Source of the DNA: an uncultured Bacteroidales bacterium
GTDB taxonomy: Bacteria > Bacteroidota > Bacteroidia > Bacteroidales > Bacteroidaceae
Assembly: GCA_902799685.1 (NCBI GenBank)
Contig: CADCBO010000004.1
Location: 124,001-188,000 of the forward strand
Reading direction: 5' to 3'
Length of the DNA: 64,000 nt
A program made the translations under genes and the position numbers. This document shows, one piece after another, positions 28,391 to 37,380 of the stretch. Position 1 is the stretch's first letter. Every line of letters starts with the position of its first letter. The notes under the pieces were generated by a model, which made no database searches, was not told where the DNA came from, and saw nothing but the letters and a program-made list of their open reading frames with translations.

Positions 28391-28525
28391 CAACGTCGTC
28401 CATATAGAATATGTTTGGTTACTGAATCGCGAAAAATTGCTATCTTCGCGCATTGAATGCTGACCTCCCGCCGCACTCGCAGCGGCAAAGTTAGGCAAAA
28501 TCATCCAAAGGGTGTACACTTTGTA

Positions 28526-29539
28526 ATGAAAAAGATAACCTCAACCACACTCAAGATAGCCATTCCGCTACTGATATCGGCAGTGGTGCTCTATTACACT
28601 TACCGAGACTATGATTTCAGTCAGTTCTGGACTGACCTGGGTAGCATAAAATGGGGCTGGCTCATTGCGGCACTATCATTCAGCGCCCTTGGACCGCTGT
28701 TCCGCGGACTGCGTTGGAACCTGCTGCTTGAACCCATCGGTTACGATGTACCCAAGAAAGATACTGTCCTGACAGTGTTCACAGGATATGCAGCAAACAT
28801 AATCATACCACGTGTGGGCGAGATATGCCGTTGTGGTATGCTTGAGCAGAACGCCGGTGTGCCGTTCAGCAAAGGCTTGGGCACGCTGGTAGCCGAGCGT
28901 GTGGTCGATGCAGTGCTGCTGGGACTGATTGTAGTGGCCGGTATCTGTATTTCATGGAGTGAGTTCCAGCTGCTTCTTACGCCAACCGATGCCGACCTGG
29001 CTGCACCTGCCGTAGAAAGCATACCTCTGCTGCAAAGCCCAAAGTTCTGGTTCTGGACCATCGGAATCATACTATTCATAGCCATCTGCTGGTGGGCTTG
29101 CGTAAAATTCCGCCTGTGGGACAAGGTAAAGAATTTTATCCAGGGATTCTGGGAGGGATTCATGTCACTCAAACAGATTAAACGTCTGCCTTTGTTCCTG
29201 GTTTATTCCCTTGGTATCTGGCTATGCTACTACTTTGAACTCTATCTGGCATTCTATTGTCTGCCATCTACCGCAGCCGTAGGCCCAATTGGCGGACTTG
29301 CATGTTTTGCCGCAAGCAGCGTAGCGGTACTGGTGCCCACCCCTAACGGAGCCGGCCCTTGGAACCTTGCGATAGTAAAGATGCTGGAGATATACGGTGC
29401 CAAGACAAATGAGGCGCAGATAATGTCATTCGTGCTTCATTTCTGCCAGACCATGATATATCTGCTATGCGGATTCATAGCCTGGATTGTACTCAAGATA
29501 ATTCACCGTGACGGCCGTAAAGCCTCCACCCTATCATAA
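28526..29539 (+). CDS. Integral membrane protein, YbhN/UPF0104 (LPG synthase TM-like) family
   Basis: From the ATG at 28526 (MKKITSTTLKIAI) the 337 residues contain 7-8 hydrophobic helices and the family motifs FRGLRWNLLLEP, NIIIPRVGEICRC and a C-terminal PTPNGAGPWNLA. These match the lysylphosphatidylglycerol synthase transmembrane (flippase-like) fold without the synthase domain. Substrate unknown, probably a lipid. Divergent from rsmA; TATCTTCG at about 28450-28457 may be its -7 element. Confidence 0.85.
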   Translation: MKKITSTTLKIAIPLLISAVVLYYTYRDYDFSQFWTDLGSIKWGWLIAALSFSALGPLFRGLRWNLLLEPIGYDVPKKDTVLTVFTGYAANIIIPRVGEICRCGMLEQNAGVPFSKGLGTLVAERVVDAVLLGLIVVAGICISWSEFQLLLTPTDADLAAPAVESIPLLQSPKFWFWTIGIILFIAICWWACVKFRLWDKVKNFIQGFWEGFMSLKQIKRLPLFLVYSLGIWLCYYFELYLAFYCLPSTAAVGPIGGLACFAASSVAVLVPTPNGAGPWNLAIVKMLEIYGAKTNEAQIMSFVLHFCQTMIYLLCGFIAWIVLKIIHRDGRKASTLS

Positions 29540-29551
29540 CCTGTCTGCGAT

Positions 29552-30643
29552 ATGGAACATCCCGAAAACAGCGATGAATACAAAGGACTGACCGTGAACA
29601 GCGGAGTCATCAGCCCGGGCTCAGTCAACCCCTACCTTAAGGGCCGCAAGATAAACCGCCCCACCCTGTCCGTACAGGATTATGTGGATGGAATAGTTAA
29701 GGGCAACGTGACCGTACTCAGTCAAGCGGTAACTCTGGTGGAAAGCTTAAGGCCGGAGCATCAGGCCATAGCACAAGAGGTAATAGAAAAGTGTCTTCCA
29801 TACTCAGGCAACTCTGTACGCATAGGCATAAGCGGCGTTCCGGGTGCCGGCAAGAGCACATCGATAGATGCATTCGGTCTGCATGTACTCAAGGATGGAG
29901 GCAAGCTTGCCGTCCTGGCCATAGACCCCAGTTCGGAGCGCACCAAGGGCAGCATACTGGGCGACAAGACCCGCATGGAACGCCTGTCCGTGCATCCCAA
30001 GGCATTCATACGCCCCAGCCCGTCGGCAGGATCGTTGGGCGGAGTAGCCCGCAAGACCCGTGAGACCATTGTGCTGTGCGAGGCCGCCGGCTTTGACAAG
30101 ATTTTCGTTGAGACCGTAGGCGTGGGACAGAGCGAGACCGCAGTCCATTCAATGGTTGATTTCTTCCTTCTCATCCAGCTGGCCGGCACCGGCGATGAAC
30201 TGCAAGGCATAAAGCGCGGCATAATGGAGATGGCCGACGGCATCATAATAAACAAGGCCGACGGTGACAACGCTCCTAAAGCCGAGCTGGCAGCAAACTC
30301 GTTCCGCAACGCCCTGCACCTGTTCCCGCCATCTGAAAGCGGCTGGACACCCAAGGTACTTACCTATTCCGGATTCTACGAGTATAGGATAAAAGAGGTA
30401 TGGGACATGGTATGGGAGTACATTGATTTTGTAAAGAAGAACGGCTATTTCCAGTACCGCCGCAACGAGCAGGCCAAATACTGGATGTATGAGACCATAA
30501 ACGAATCCCTCAGGAACGGTTTTTATAATAACCCGGAAATATCGTCTCTTCTGAACGAATATGAAACTCAGGTTCTTAGCGGCCAGCAAACCTCATTTGT
30601 TGCCGCACACCGGCTTCTGGACCTCTACTATTCCAGAAAATAG
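29552..30643 (+). CDS. meaB: Methylmalonyl-CoA mutase-associated GTPase MeaB
   Basis: G3E-type P-loop GTPase that protects and reloads B12-dependent methylmalonyl-CoA mutase. The 363 residues have P-loop GISGVPGAGKST (about 92-103), AIDPSSERTKGSILGDKTRM, the VETVGVGQSE switch, NKADGD (G4) and a dimerisation C-terminus. In Bacteroidetes it often sits near mutAB, which are not in this window. It is separated from the upstream membrane-protein gene by 12 bases. Confidence 0.92.
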   Translation: MEHPENSDEYKGLTVNSGVISPGSVNPYLKGRKINRPTLSVQDYVDGIVKGNVTVLSQAVTLVESLRPEHQAIAQEVIEKCLPYSGNSVRIGISGVPGAGKSTSIDAFGLHVLKDGGKLAVLAIDPSSERTKGSILGDKTRMERLSVHPKAFIRPSPSAGSLGGVARKTRETIVLCEAAGFDKIFVETVGVGQSETAVHSMVDFFLLIQLAGTGDELQGIKRGIMEMADGIIINKADGDNAPKAELAANSFRNALHLFPPSESGWTPKVLTYSGFYEYRIKEVWDMVWEYIDFVKKNGYFQYRRNEQAKYWMYETINESLRNGFYNNPEISSLLNEYETQVLSGQQTSFVAAHRLLDLYYSRK

Positions 30644-30675
30644 TACAAAATGGGGCTCAAAATCACTCCTGGAGA

Positions 30676-31605
30676 TTATCGTGAATAAGGATGTTTACCC
30701 AAAGCCAGGAACAGACGGGCCTTCAATGTTTTTTTCCAATGTTTATATCGTCTCATAAAGGTTAATTCCTTATGATAATATGTTACCTCTATCTTATTGG
30801 TAGCATATATTCTATAGCCTTTTTTTATGATTTCTACATTAAAGGGTACATGTTCACAAAAACATGCTGAAACGTTCTTAAGTTCCGGCGTTTGCAAAAC
30901 GTCAAATTTCAGATTACTGATCGCTTCCCAGCGATAGATTCCTATTCCGTTAAAAGCAGAGTTACACGGCAGATAATCACGGCCTCTAAGCAAACTGTTG
31001 AAATACCATGATGTCACATAATGATATTTACGTGAAACAACCCACCTCCGGGTTTGCATCGGATCCACACCTTCAGGAACGAAAGCATACGAATCATACT
31101 GGAATTGCGGCACCATTTCTGTTCCATCAGGTTTACTGAAAAGGAAATGACCACTCGCAAAGAGTGCGCCCCAGTCATCAGGAACCTGACGAATGGCATC
31201 TATGACATCCTTTGGGGAGAAACGCTCCACATCAATGTCTATAAAACAAAACAGATCCGGTTCAAAACGGTTACGCACCTCGTCCAGTACCCTGTTTCTG
31301 AAGCGGACCATTTTACTTATACGATACACACTCTTTTCGGGATACGGCAATTTTACGCTCTTTTGAGGGATTGTCGTCTGATTGGTAGTCTCACAAATTG
31401 CTACAACATGGTCATTTTGGGCCGCCCACTCCTTGAGTATCTCTGCAGTACCATCCTTGCTGTCATTCTCATATACTACTACATGATAATCCTTGAACGC
31501 CTGGCCTATCTCCTCCACACGAACCATATTGCATTTAAGACTGTCTTTACAATCCCTGGCCAGGATACCAAAGACAATGGTCAAATTCTCTATCGCTGCA
31601 GACAT
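30676..31605 (-). CDS. Glycosyltransferase, CMT1/GT69-like
   Basis: 309 residues of a GT-A fold: LTIVFGILARDCKDSL at the N-terminus, VVVYENDSKDGTAEIL (nucleotide-sugar region), DLFCFIDIDVERFS with the DxD metal motif, and LPCNSAFNGIGIYRWEAI near the acceptor site. The layout resembles the cryptococcal mannosyltransferase 1 (GT69) family. It stands alone between meaB and tRNA-Gln, not in a polysaccharide cluster, and is visibly more AT-rich than its neighbours, which suggests acquisition. Donor and acceptor unknown. Confidence 0.75.
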   Translation of the reverse strand: MSAAIENLTIVFGILARDCKDSLKCNMVRVEEIGQAFKDYHVVVYENDSKDGTAEILKEWAAQNDHVVAICETTNQTTIPQKSVKLPYPEKSVYRISKMVRFRNRVLDEVRNRFEPDLFCFIDIDVERFSPKDVIDAIRQVPDDWGALFASGHFLFSKPDGTEMVPQFQYDSYAFVPEGVDPMQTRRWVVSRKYHYVTSWYFNSLLRGRDYLPCNSAFNGIGIYRWEAISNLKFDVLQTPELKNVSACFCEHVPFNVEIIKKGYRIYATNKIEVTYYHKELTFMRRYKHWKKTLKARLFLALGKHPYSR

Positions 31606-31663
31606 AACACAAAATATACCCTATCCTAGAATCGCATCTGTATACGATACTGTGTATTTCCGA

Positions 31664-31671
31664 CAAAGGTA
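31664..31671 (-). promoter_or_regulatory. -7 element for the glycosyltransferase gene
   Basis: TACCTTTG on the minus strand, about 59 bases before the ATG at 31605. No good TTG partner seen. Confidence 0.4.
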
Positions 31672-31854
31672 GTTATTGTAAATGATTCCCGAAAAAAAAT
31701 CTGCTTCGCCACACCACCGGCACCTTCGTACAAACGTATTGGTGCGAGCGAATGCTTGGAGCGAGACCGCGGTCCCGGAGGGCCGCCAAGCAAACGTAGT
31801 GAGCGCATTTGCGTAGCAAATTAAAAAAAGGAAAGAGGGCGGGGTATCAGCCCC
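31672..31854. other. Non-coding stretch beside tRNA-Gln with a GC-rich hairpin
   Basis: No supported gene. It holds TGCTTGG/CCAAGCA flanking a palindromic ACCGCGGT and CCGGAGGG, then AT-rich sequence and a G-rich run leading into the tRNA-Gln fragment. The hairpin is of the same general style as the GC-core elements, but I cannot align it convincingly with them. Confidence 0.4.
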
Positions 31855-31902
31855 GTCCTCCTTTCCTGGTTCGAGTCCGGGTAGCCCAACAAAAAAGAGA
31901 CG
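31855..31902 (+). repeat. Inverted copy of the tRNA-Gln 3' half plus its terminator
   Basis: These bases are the reverse complement of 31909-31956 except for two single-base indels and one substitution. They carry the last 30 or so bases of tRNA-Gln (T arm TTCGAGTCC and acceptor TAGCCCA) in the opposite orientation. The 5' half of a tRNA is absent, so this is a fragment, not a second gene. It could be left by integration or by an inverted duplication at the terminator. Confidence 0.85.
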
Positions 31903-31920
31903 CAATCACGTCTCTTTTTG
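31891..31920 (-). terminator. Terminator of tRNA-Gln
   Basis: Arms AAAAAGAGACG and CGTCTCTTTTT around six bases, starting at the tRNA 3' end with a T run on the minus strand. Confidence 0.75.
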
Positions 31921-31991
31921 CTGGGCTACCCGGACTCGAACCAGGAAAGGCAGGACCAGAATCTGCAGTGTTACCATTACACCATAGCCCA
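31921..31991 (-). tRNA. tRNA-Gln (anticodon CTG)
   Basis: Minus-strand cloverleaf: acceptor TGGGCTA/TAGCCCA, D arm with AATGGTAA, anticodon loop TTCTGGT giving CTG, and T arm with TTCGAGT. Discriminator G and no encoded CCA, as usual in this phylum. The anticodon stem has one A-C mismatch next to the loop. Confidence 0.92.
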
Positions 31992-32144
31992 GTATTTGCT
32001 CAAAAGCGGTGCAAAGATACTGCTTTTTTACGGAACACAAATTTTTTGGCACATTTTTTGTGTTTATTCGTCTTGAAACAGGCAGTGCATTATTGCAATA
32101 ACCTTTTTTGGATGCATAATCTGAATGCAGTGTGAGTTTTTCAT

Positions 32145-32152
32145 TATTTTTG
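32145..32152 (+). promoter_or_regulatory. -7 element for rsfS-ftsH-cdsA
   Basis: TATTTTTG, 28 bases before the rsfS ATG. No TTG at the usual distance. Confidence 0.4.
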
Positions 32153-32180
32153 CAGATTAAGAAACAGTTCCATAGACAGA

Positions 32181-32549
32181 ATGGCTAAAAAGAAAAAGAG
32201 AGAAAGCATAATAGAGAGTATAATAAAAGGTATTCAGGAACGTAAGGGAGAGGGTATCACAGTTGTGGACCTGACCGGCATAGAGGATACCGTATGCCGT
32301 TATTTCGTCATATGCCAGGGAGGTACGCCTAACCAGACCCTGGCCATAGAGGACTCCATACGCGAGACAGTCCGCGTAGAAGAAGGACGCAAGCCCGACT
32401 TTGTGGAGGGAGCCCGTTATGCCCACTGGATCGCAATGGACTACGGCGATGTGATGGTACACATTTTCATACCGGAACTGCGCAGGTTCTATGACCTGGA
32501 GCACCTCTGGGCCGACGCGGTACTGGAAGAGATCCCTGATATGGACTGA
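32181..32549 (+). CDS. rsfS: Ribosome silencing factor RsfS
   Basis: Binds L14 and blocks subunit joining under nutrient limitation. The 122 residues have the family core: VVDLTGIEDTVCRYFVIC, PNQTLAIEDSI, GARYAHWIAMDYGDVMVHIF and LEHLWADA. The first ten residues are Lys-rich. It starts the rsfS-ftsH-cdsA group, a common Bacteroidetes order. Confidence 0.94.
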   Translation: MAKKKKRESIIESIIKGIQERKGEGITVVDLTGIEDTVCRYFVICQGGTPNQTLAIEDSIRETVRVEEGRKPDFVEGARYAHWIAMDYGDVMVHIFIPELRRFYDLEHLWADAVLEEIPDMD

Positions 32550-32588
32550 CACCTTGACATATACATCAACTGACACCATCTTACTTTT

Positions 32589-34556
32589 ATGGCAGACGAC
32601 AAAGACAACAAGCCCAAAAACGGATTCAGAATCCAGACTTTGCTTTACATCATACTTTTCATAGCATTCGGATATATACTGCTCAAGGATGACGGTTCTG
32701 ATCTGAACGGAGAGGCCACATACACAGAGTTCAAGGAGTATATGCAAAAAGGCTATGTCAGCGACCTGGTCATATATGCCAACATCCCCTCCATGGACAT
32801 GTACATAAAGCCTGATTCGGCCAAGTACATCTTTGGAGACCGCGTCATGTCCCAGCCACTGGCCAAGCCCATGCTCAGCGTAGGCGTAGGCTCTCTGGAT
32901 AACCTGCAGGATTTCATTGACCAGGCCGAAGAATCCGGAACATTTACAGGCAATGTGGAGTACCGCAAACGCTCACACACCTTTACGGACATACTGATAA
33001 GCATATTCCCGTTTGTACTGATCATAGTATTCTGGATACTCATAACAAGGCGTATGGGCGGCGGTGCCGGCGGTAACGGCGGCGTGTTCAGCGTAGGCAA
33101 GTCAAAGGCCCGCGTATATGAGAAAGGAAAGGCTGACCGTGTCACTTTCAAGGACGTGGCCGGACAGGCCGAGGCCAAGACCGAGGTAGAAGAGATAGTG
33201 GAGTTCCTCAAAAACCCCAAGAAATACACAGACCTGGGTGGCAAGATACCCAAGGGGGCCCTGCTGGTAGGCCCTCCGGGTACAGGTAAGACACTGCTGG
33301 CCAAGGCCGTGGCAGGCGAGGCCGATGTACCGTTCTTCTCACTTTCAGGCTCTGACTTTGTAGAGATGTTTGTGGGTGTAGGTGCATCGAGAGTACGTGA
33401 CCTGTTCCGTCAGGCCAAGGAAAAAGCACCTTGCATCATTTTCATAGATGAGATAGACGCCGTAGGCCGTGCACGTGGCAAGAACCCCGCAATGGGTGGC
33501 AATGATGAACGTGAGAGCACGCTTAACCAGCTGCTTACCGAGATGGACGGATTCGGCACCAACAGCGGTGTGATAATCCTGGCAGCCACCAACCGCGTGG
33601 ATATCCTGGACAAGGCTCTGCTGCGCGCAGGCCGGTTTGACCGCCAGATACATCTGGACCTGCCTGACCTAAATGAGCGTAAGGCCGTATTCGGGGTACA
33701 TCTCAGGAACATTAAGCTGAGCAAGGATGTTGATGTGGACCTGCTGGCCCGCCAGACTCCCGGATTCTCCGGTGCAGATATTGCAAACGTATGTAACGAG
33801 GCAGCTCTTATAGCCGCCAGACACAACAAGAAGAAGGTTGAGAAGGATGATTTCCTGGCAGCCGTTGACCGTATTGTAGGCGGACTGGAAAAGAAGACCA
33901 AGGTGCTCACTGCCGAAGAAAAGCGCACCATTGCCCTGCATGAGGCCGGACATGCCACCCTGTCCTGGTTCCTTGAGTACGCAAACCCGCTCATCAAGGT
34001 GACCATCGTTCCGCGCGGCCGTGCACTTGGAGCTGCGTGGTATCTGCCCGAGGAGCGTCAGATTACCACAAAGGAGCAGATGCTTGACGAGATGTGCGCC
34101 ACACTGGGAGGCCGCGCCGCCGAGGAACTCTTTACCGGTCATATCTCAACCGGAGCCATGAATGACCTGGAGCGCGTAACCAAGCAGGCTTACGGCATGA
34201 TAGCCTATGCCGGCATGAGCGATAAACTGGCTAACCTGTGCTACTATAGCAGCACCGATGAATATGCTTTCCAGAAACCCTACTCCGACAAGACCGCAGA
34301 ACTTATAGACGCCGAGGTAAAGAAACTCATCGCAGAGCAATACGAGCGCGGCAAGAAACTGCTTCTGGAGCATGAAGAGGGACACCACCAGCTGGCACAG
34401 CTGCTCATAGAGCGTGAGGTAATCATGGCCGAGGATGTGGAGAAGATTTTCGGCAAACGCCCATGGGCATCACGCAGCGAGGAGATTCTGGAGGATGAAA
34501 AGAACTCTTCCCAGCCTGCACCGGTCTCTGAGAATCACGATCACGTTGAACCCTAA
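32589..34556 (+). CDS. ftsH: ATP-dependent zinc metalloprotease FtsH
   Basis: Membrane-bound AAA+ protease for quality control and regulatory turnover. The 655 residues have transmembrane helices at about 16-33 and 134-152, a Gly-rich linker (GGGAGGNGG), Walker A GPPGTGKT (228-235), Walker B IIFIDEID, the second region of homology and the zinc motif HEAGH at about 450. The C-terminus is acidic. Between rsfS and cdsA. Confidence 0.96.
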   Translation: MADDKDNKPKNGFRIQTLLYIILFIAFGYILLKDDGSDLNGEATYTEFKEYMQKGYVSDLVIYANIPSMDMYIKPDSAKYIFGDRVMSQPLAKPMLSVGVGSLDNLQDFIDQAEESGTFTGNVEYRKRSHTFTDILISIFPFVLIIVFWILITRRMGGGAGGNGGVFSVGKSKARVYEKGKADRVTFKDVAGQAEAKTEVEEIVEFLKNPKKYTDLGGKIPKGALLVGPPGTGKTLLAKAVAGEADVPFFSLSGSDFVEMFVGVGASRVRDLFRQAKEKAPCIIFIDEIDAVGRARGKNPAMGGNDERESTLNQLLTEMDGFGTNSGVIILAATNRVDILDKALLRAGRFDRQIHLDLPDLNERKAVFGVHLRNIKLSKDVDVDLLARQTPGFSGADIANVCNEAALIAARHNKKKVEKDDFLAAVDRIVGGLEKKTKVLTAEEKRTIALHEAGHATLSWFLEYANPLIKVTIVPRGRALGAAWYLPEERQITTKEQMLDEMCATLGGRAAEELFTGHISTGAMNDLERVTKQAYGMIAYAGMSDKLANLCYYSSTDEYAFQKPYSDKTAELIDAEVKKLIAEQYERGKKLLLEHEEGHHQLAQLLIEREVIMAEDVEKIFGKRPWASRSEEILEDEKNSSQPAPVSENHDHVEP

Positions 34557-34568
34557 AGACATTTTGTA

Positions 34569-35411
34569 ATGAATTTTCTTGTTAGGACTATAACAGCTGT
34601 GGTGTTTGCATCCATCATGCTGTTCTGCATACTCAAGGGAGCCCCATGGTTCATAGGACTGTTTGCGGTTTGCACCATTCTGACCACAATTGAATACACC
34701 GGACTGGCCAACAAGTTCAAGGAGTCAAACGCAAGCCGGCTCTGGGCCACCGTTGCCGCTTTCACATTCTACGCCGCCATTGTAGGGCTTTCAGTCATGC
34801 AAAGCAGTGCGGTACTGTTCCTGCCGTTCATATTCACTCTTATAGTGATCATGGTGCGTGAGCTCTATTTCAAGAAACCAAGCCCCATAAATGACTGGGT
34901 TCATACCCTGTTTCCCGTCATCTACATTGCCCTGCCATACGGTCTGACATCAATGCTCGCTTTCGATGCTCAGGGGCCGGGAACAGGTTACAGTCCTGTC
35001 ATTCCGCTAACCCTGTTCGTATTCCTGTGGTGCAACGACGTGGGTGCTTACTGCACCGGCTGCACCATCGGCAAGCACAAGCTGTTTGAAAGGATATCGC
35101 CCAAGAAGACCTGGGAGGGCAGCATAGGCGGTGCAGTTTTCACCATGCTGGCAGCCTTCCTGCTGCATAAGTTCCTGCCTGACTGGTACAGTTTCATGCC
35201 GGTATGGGTATGGATAGGAATGGCACTTGTAGTGGTATTGTTCGGAACATGGGGCGACCTGATAGAATCACTCATGAAACGTGAGATGGGCATAAAGGAT
35301 TCAGGCAGGATACTGCCCGGGCATGGAGGTATGCTGGACCGCTTTGACAGTGCCCTGCTGGCTATTCCCGCCACGGTGGTCTATCTGAGCCTGGTTGGTT
35401 TCTATTTCTGA
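34569..35411 (+). CDS. cdsA: Phosphatidate cytidylyltransferase
   Basis: Makes CDP-diacylglycerol from phosphatidate and CTP. 280 residues with about eight membrane helices and the C-terminal signature KRISPKKTWEGSIGG followed by GDLIESLMKREMGIKDSG...LPGHGGMLDRFDS, listed here in two parts. Its 3' end overlaps lpxB on the other strand by 10 bases. Confidence 0.94.
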   Translation: MNFLVRTITAVVFASIMLFCILKGAPWFIGLFAVCTILTTIEYTGLANKFKESNASRLWATVAAFTFYAAIVGLSVMQSSAVLFLPFIFTLIVIMVRELYFKKPSPINDWVHTLFPVIYIALPYGLTSMLAFDAQGPGTGYSPVIPLTLFVFLWCNDVGAYCTGCTIGKHKLFERISPKKTWEGSIGGAVFTMLAAFLLHKFLPDWYSFMPVWVWIGMALVVVLFGTWGDLIESLMKREMGIKDSGRILPGHGGMLDRFDSALLAIPATVVYLSLVGFYF

Positions 35412-36523
35412 TTGAGCAGATCCACAATCTGCATGGCGGCACGGTCAGGAGCACCGGCCGGACCAAGAATGCTTTTCATCCGGGTATAGCCATCCAGCTG
35501 CATACGGCGTTCTGTGGTATCGGAAAGCAACGGGACAAGGTGGTCATGTACATTCCCTACATTCATGGCGCTGCCCAGAAGTTCCGGCACCACCTCGGAG
35601 CCTGACACCAGATTTACCAGTGACACGAACCGAACCTTGATGAACAGTTTCTTTATTATGCTCATGGCCCAGCTGACAGGTACCTTGTAGCATACCACCT
35701 GAGGTACATCAAACAGCGCGGTTTCAAGTGTGGCTGTGCCCGATGTCACCAAAGCCGCATAAGCCGATTCAAGCACACCGAAAGTATTGCCATAGACCTT
35801 CTCTACTTCTGCATCACCCGCAATGGAGTCATAAAACTCAGGCTCTATTCCGGGCGCACAGGCCAGAATCGGACGGATGCCGTCTATGCTCCTGACCGAC
35901 TCCAGCATTACAGGCAGGTTGCGGCTTATTTCCTGACGGCGGCTGCCTGCCAGCAAAGCCACTATGCGGCGGCCGTCATCCTCCAGGGCAGGCCTGCGGC
36001 CAGAAAATGACTTAAATTCGCTGATCTCATCCACAGTGGGATTTCCCACATACCGGATATCGTAATCGTGCTTTCTGAAAAACTCAACCTCAAACGGCAG
36101 GATTGAGAAGAGCTCATCCACGTCACGGCGGATGTTCTTTATCCGCCAGCTCTTCCATGCCCATATCTTAGGCGATATGTAGTAATAGACAGGGATACTC
36201 AGATGTTTGTGGACCTTCTCCGCAATAGACAGGTTGAACCCGGGATAATCCACCAGGATAACCACATCCGGCTTCCACTCAGAAATATCCCTGAAACAGA
36301 GTCTGGCTCCGCCCAGTATCGTACCCAGATGGGTAAGAACAGGCCAGAATCCCATATAGGCCAGCTCCCGATAGTGCTTGACCAGTTCACCGCCTGCCGC
36401 CTGCATCATGTCACCGCCAAAACAACGGAACTGCGCCCGGCTGTCCCTGCGCGCAATCGCTCTCATCAGGTTTGAGGCATGAAGGTCACCCGATGCCTCC
36501 CCCGCCACAAGATAGTACTTCAT
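35402..36523 (-). CDS. lpxB: Lipid-A-disaccharide synthase
   Basis: GT19 enzyme joining UDP-diacylglucosamine and lipid X in lipid A synthesis. 373 residues: N-terminal YLVAGEASGDLHASNLM, ELAYMGFWPVL, VDYPGFNLSIA, YYISPKIWAWK, ALLAGSRRQEI and SGTATLETALFDVPQVVCYK. It faces parA divergently and ends against cdsA tail to tail with a 10-base overlap, so neither gene has room for its own terminator. Confidence 0.95.
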   Translation of the reverse strand: MKYYLVAGEASGDLHASNLMRAIARRDSRAQFRCFGGDMMQAAGGELVKHYRELAYMGFWPVLTHLGTILGGARLCFRDISEWKPDVVILVDYPGFNLSIAEKVHKHLSIPVYYYISPKIWAWKSWRIKNIRRDVDELFSILPFEVEFFRKHDYDIRYVGNPTVDEISEFKSFSGRRPALEDDGRRIVALLAGSRRQEISRNLPVMLESVRSIDGIRPILACAPGIEPEFYDSIAGDAEVEKVYGNTFGVLESAYAALVTSGTATLETALFDVPQVVCYKVPVSWAMSIIKKLFIKVRFVSLVNLVSGSEVVPELLGSAMNVGNVHDHLVPLLSDTTERRMQLDGYTRMKSILGPAGAPDRAAMQIVDLLNQK

Positions 36524-36542
36524 TCTGCTGTTTTAGAGATGT

Positions 36543-36550
36543 CAAAAATA
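36543..36550 (-). promoter_or_regulatory. Possible -7 element for lpxB
   Basis: TATTTTTG on the minus strand, 20 bases before the lpxB ATG in the short lpxB/parA spacer. No clear TTG partner. Confidence 0.35.
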
Positions 36551-36609
36551 GTATATTTTTCCCATATACCGATTTTTTGCAGTAACTTCACACCCTAAAA
36601 CTGAAACAG

Positions 36610-37380
36610 ATGGGAAAAATCATAGCTTTGGCCAATCAGAAGGGCGGTGTAGGCAAAACCACAACCACCATTAACCTGGCCGCATCACTCGCCACACTAG
36701 AGAAAAAGGTACTTGTAGTCGATGCCGATCCCCAGGCAAACGCATCATCGGGACTTGGCATAGACATTCAGTCACTCAGTTGTACCGTATATGAGTGTCT
36801 GGTCAACGGCAACGACCCTAAGGAGGCCATACTCAAGGCTTGCATAGACGGACTGTACGTAATGCCTTCACACATAGACCTGGTTGGAGCGGAACTGGAA
36901 CTGATGAATATGGAGAGCCGCGAAACGGTAATGAAGAAAATGCTTGACAGCATAAAGGATGACTATGACTATATTCTCATTGACTGTTCACCTTCACTGG
37001 GGCTCATAACCGTGAACTCCCTCACCGCCGCCGATTCCATAATAATCCCTGTCCAGTGCGAATATTTTGCGCTAGAGGGTATAAGCAAGCTTCTCAACAC
37101 CATACGCATCATCAAGACCAAACTCAATCCGGCTCTTGACATTGAGGGTTTCCTGCTCACCATGTATGACTCCCGCCTGCGCTTGAGCAACCAGATATAC
37201 GATGAAATCAAGAAGCATTTCCAGGAACTGGTGTTCGATACCATCATATCCCGTAATGTCAAGCTGAGCGAGGCTCCCAGTTACGGATTGCCCGCCATAC
37301 TTTACGATGCAGACTCAAAAGGAGCCAGGAACTATCTTGCACTTGCACAGGAAATACTCAAAAAGAACCAGAACAGATGA
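36610..37380 (+). CDS. parA: Chromosome partitioning ATPase ParA (Soj)
   Basis: Deviant Walker ATPase that positions chromosome origins with ParB. 256 residues: ALANQKGGVGKTTTTINLA (deviant P-loop with signature Lys), VDADPQANAS, and DYILIDCSPSLG. Length and motifs match chromosomal ParA without an N-terminal DNA-binding domain. parB overlaps by 4 bases. No parS match was found nearby by eye. Confidence 0.95.
   Translation: MGKIIALANQKGGVGKTTTTINLAASLATLEKKVLVVDADPQANASSGLGIDIQSLSCTVYECLVNGNDPKEAILKACIDGLYVMPSHIDLVGAELELMNMESRETVMKKMLDSIKDDYDYILIDCSPSLGLITVNSLTAADSIIIPVQCEYFALEGISKLLNTIRIIKTKLNPALDIEGFLLTMYDSRLRLSNQIYDEIKKHFQELVFDTIISRNVKLSEAPSYGLPAILYDADSKGARNYLALAQEILKKNQNR

Noticed and set aside
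31855-31889. Second tRNA-Gln gene
   Set aside because: Only the 3' half is present; no matching acceptor 5' strand, D arm or anticodon arm lies upstream.
31626-32135. Several open frames on both strands around tRNA-Gln
   Set aside because: They cross the tRNA, its fragment and hairpins, have no family resemblance, and share no promoter; they are shadows of structured non-coding DNA.
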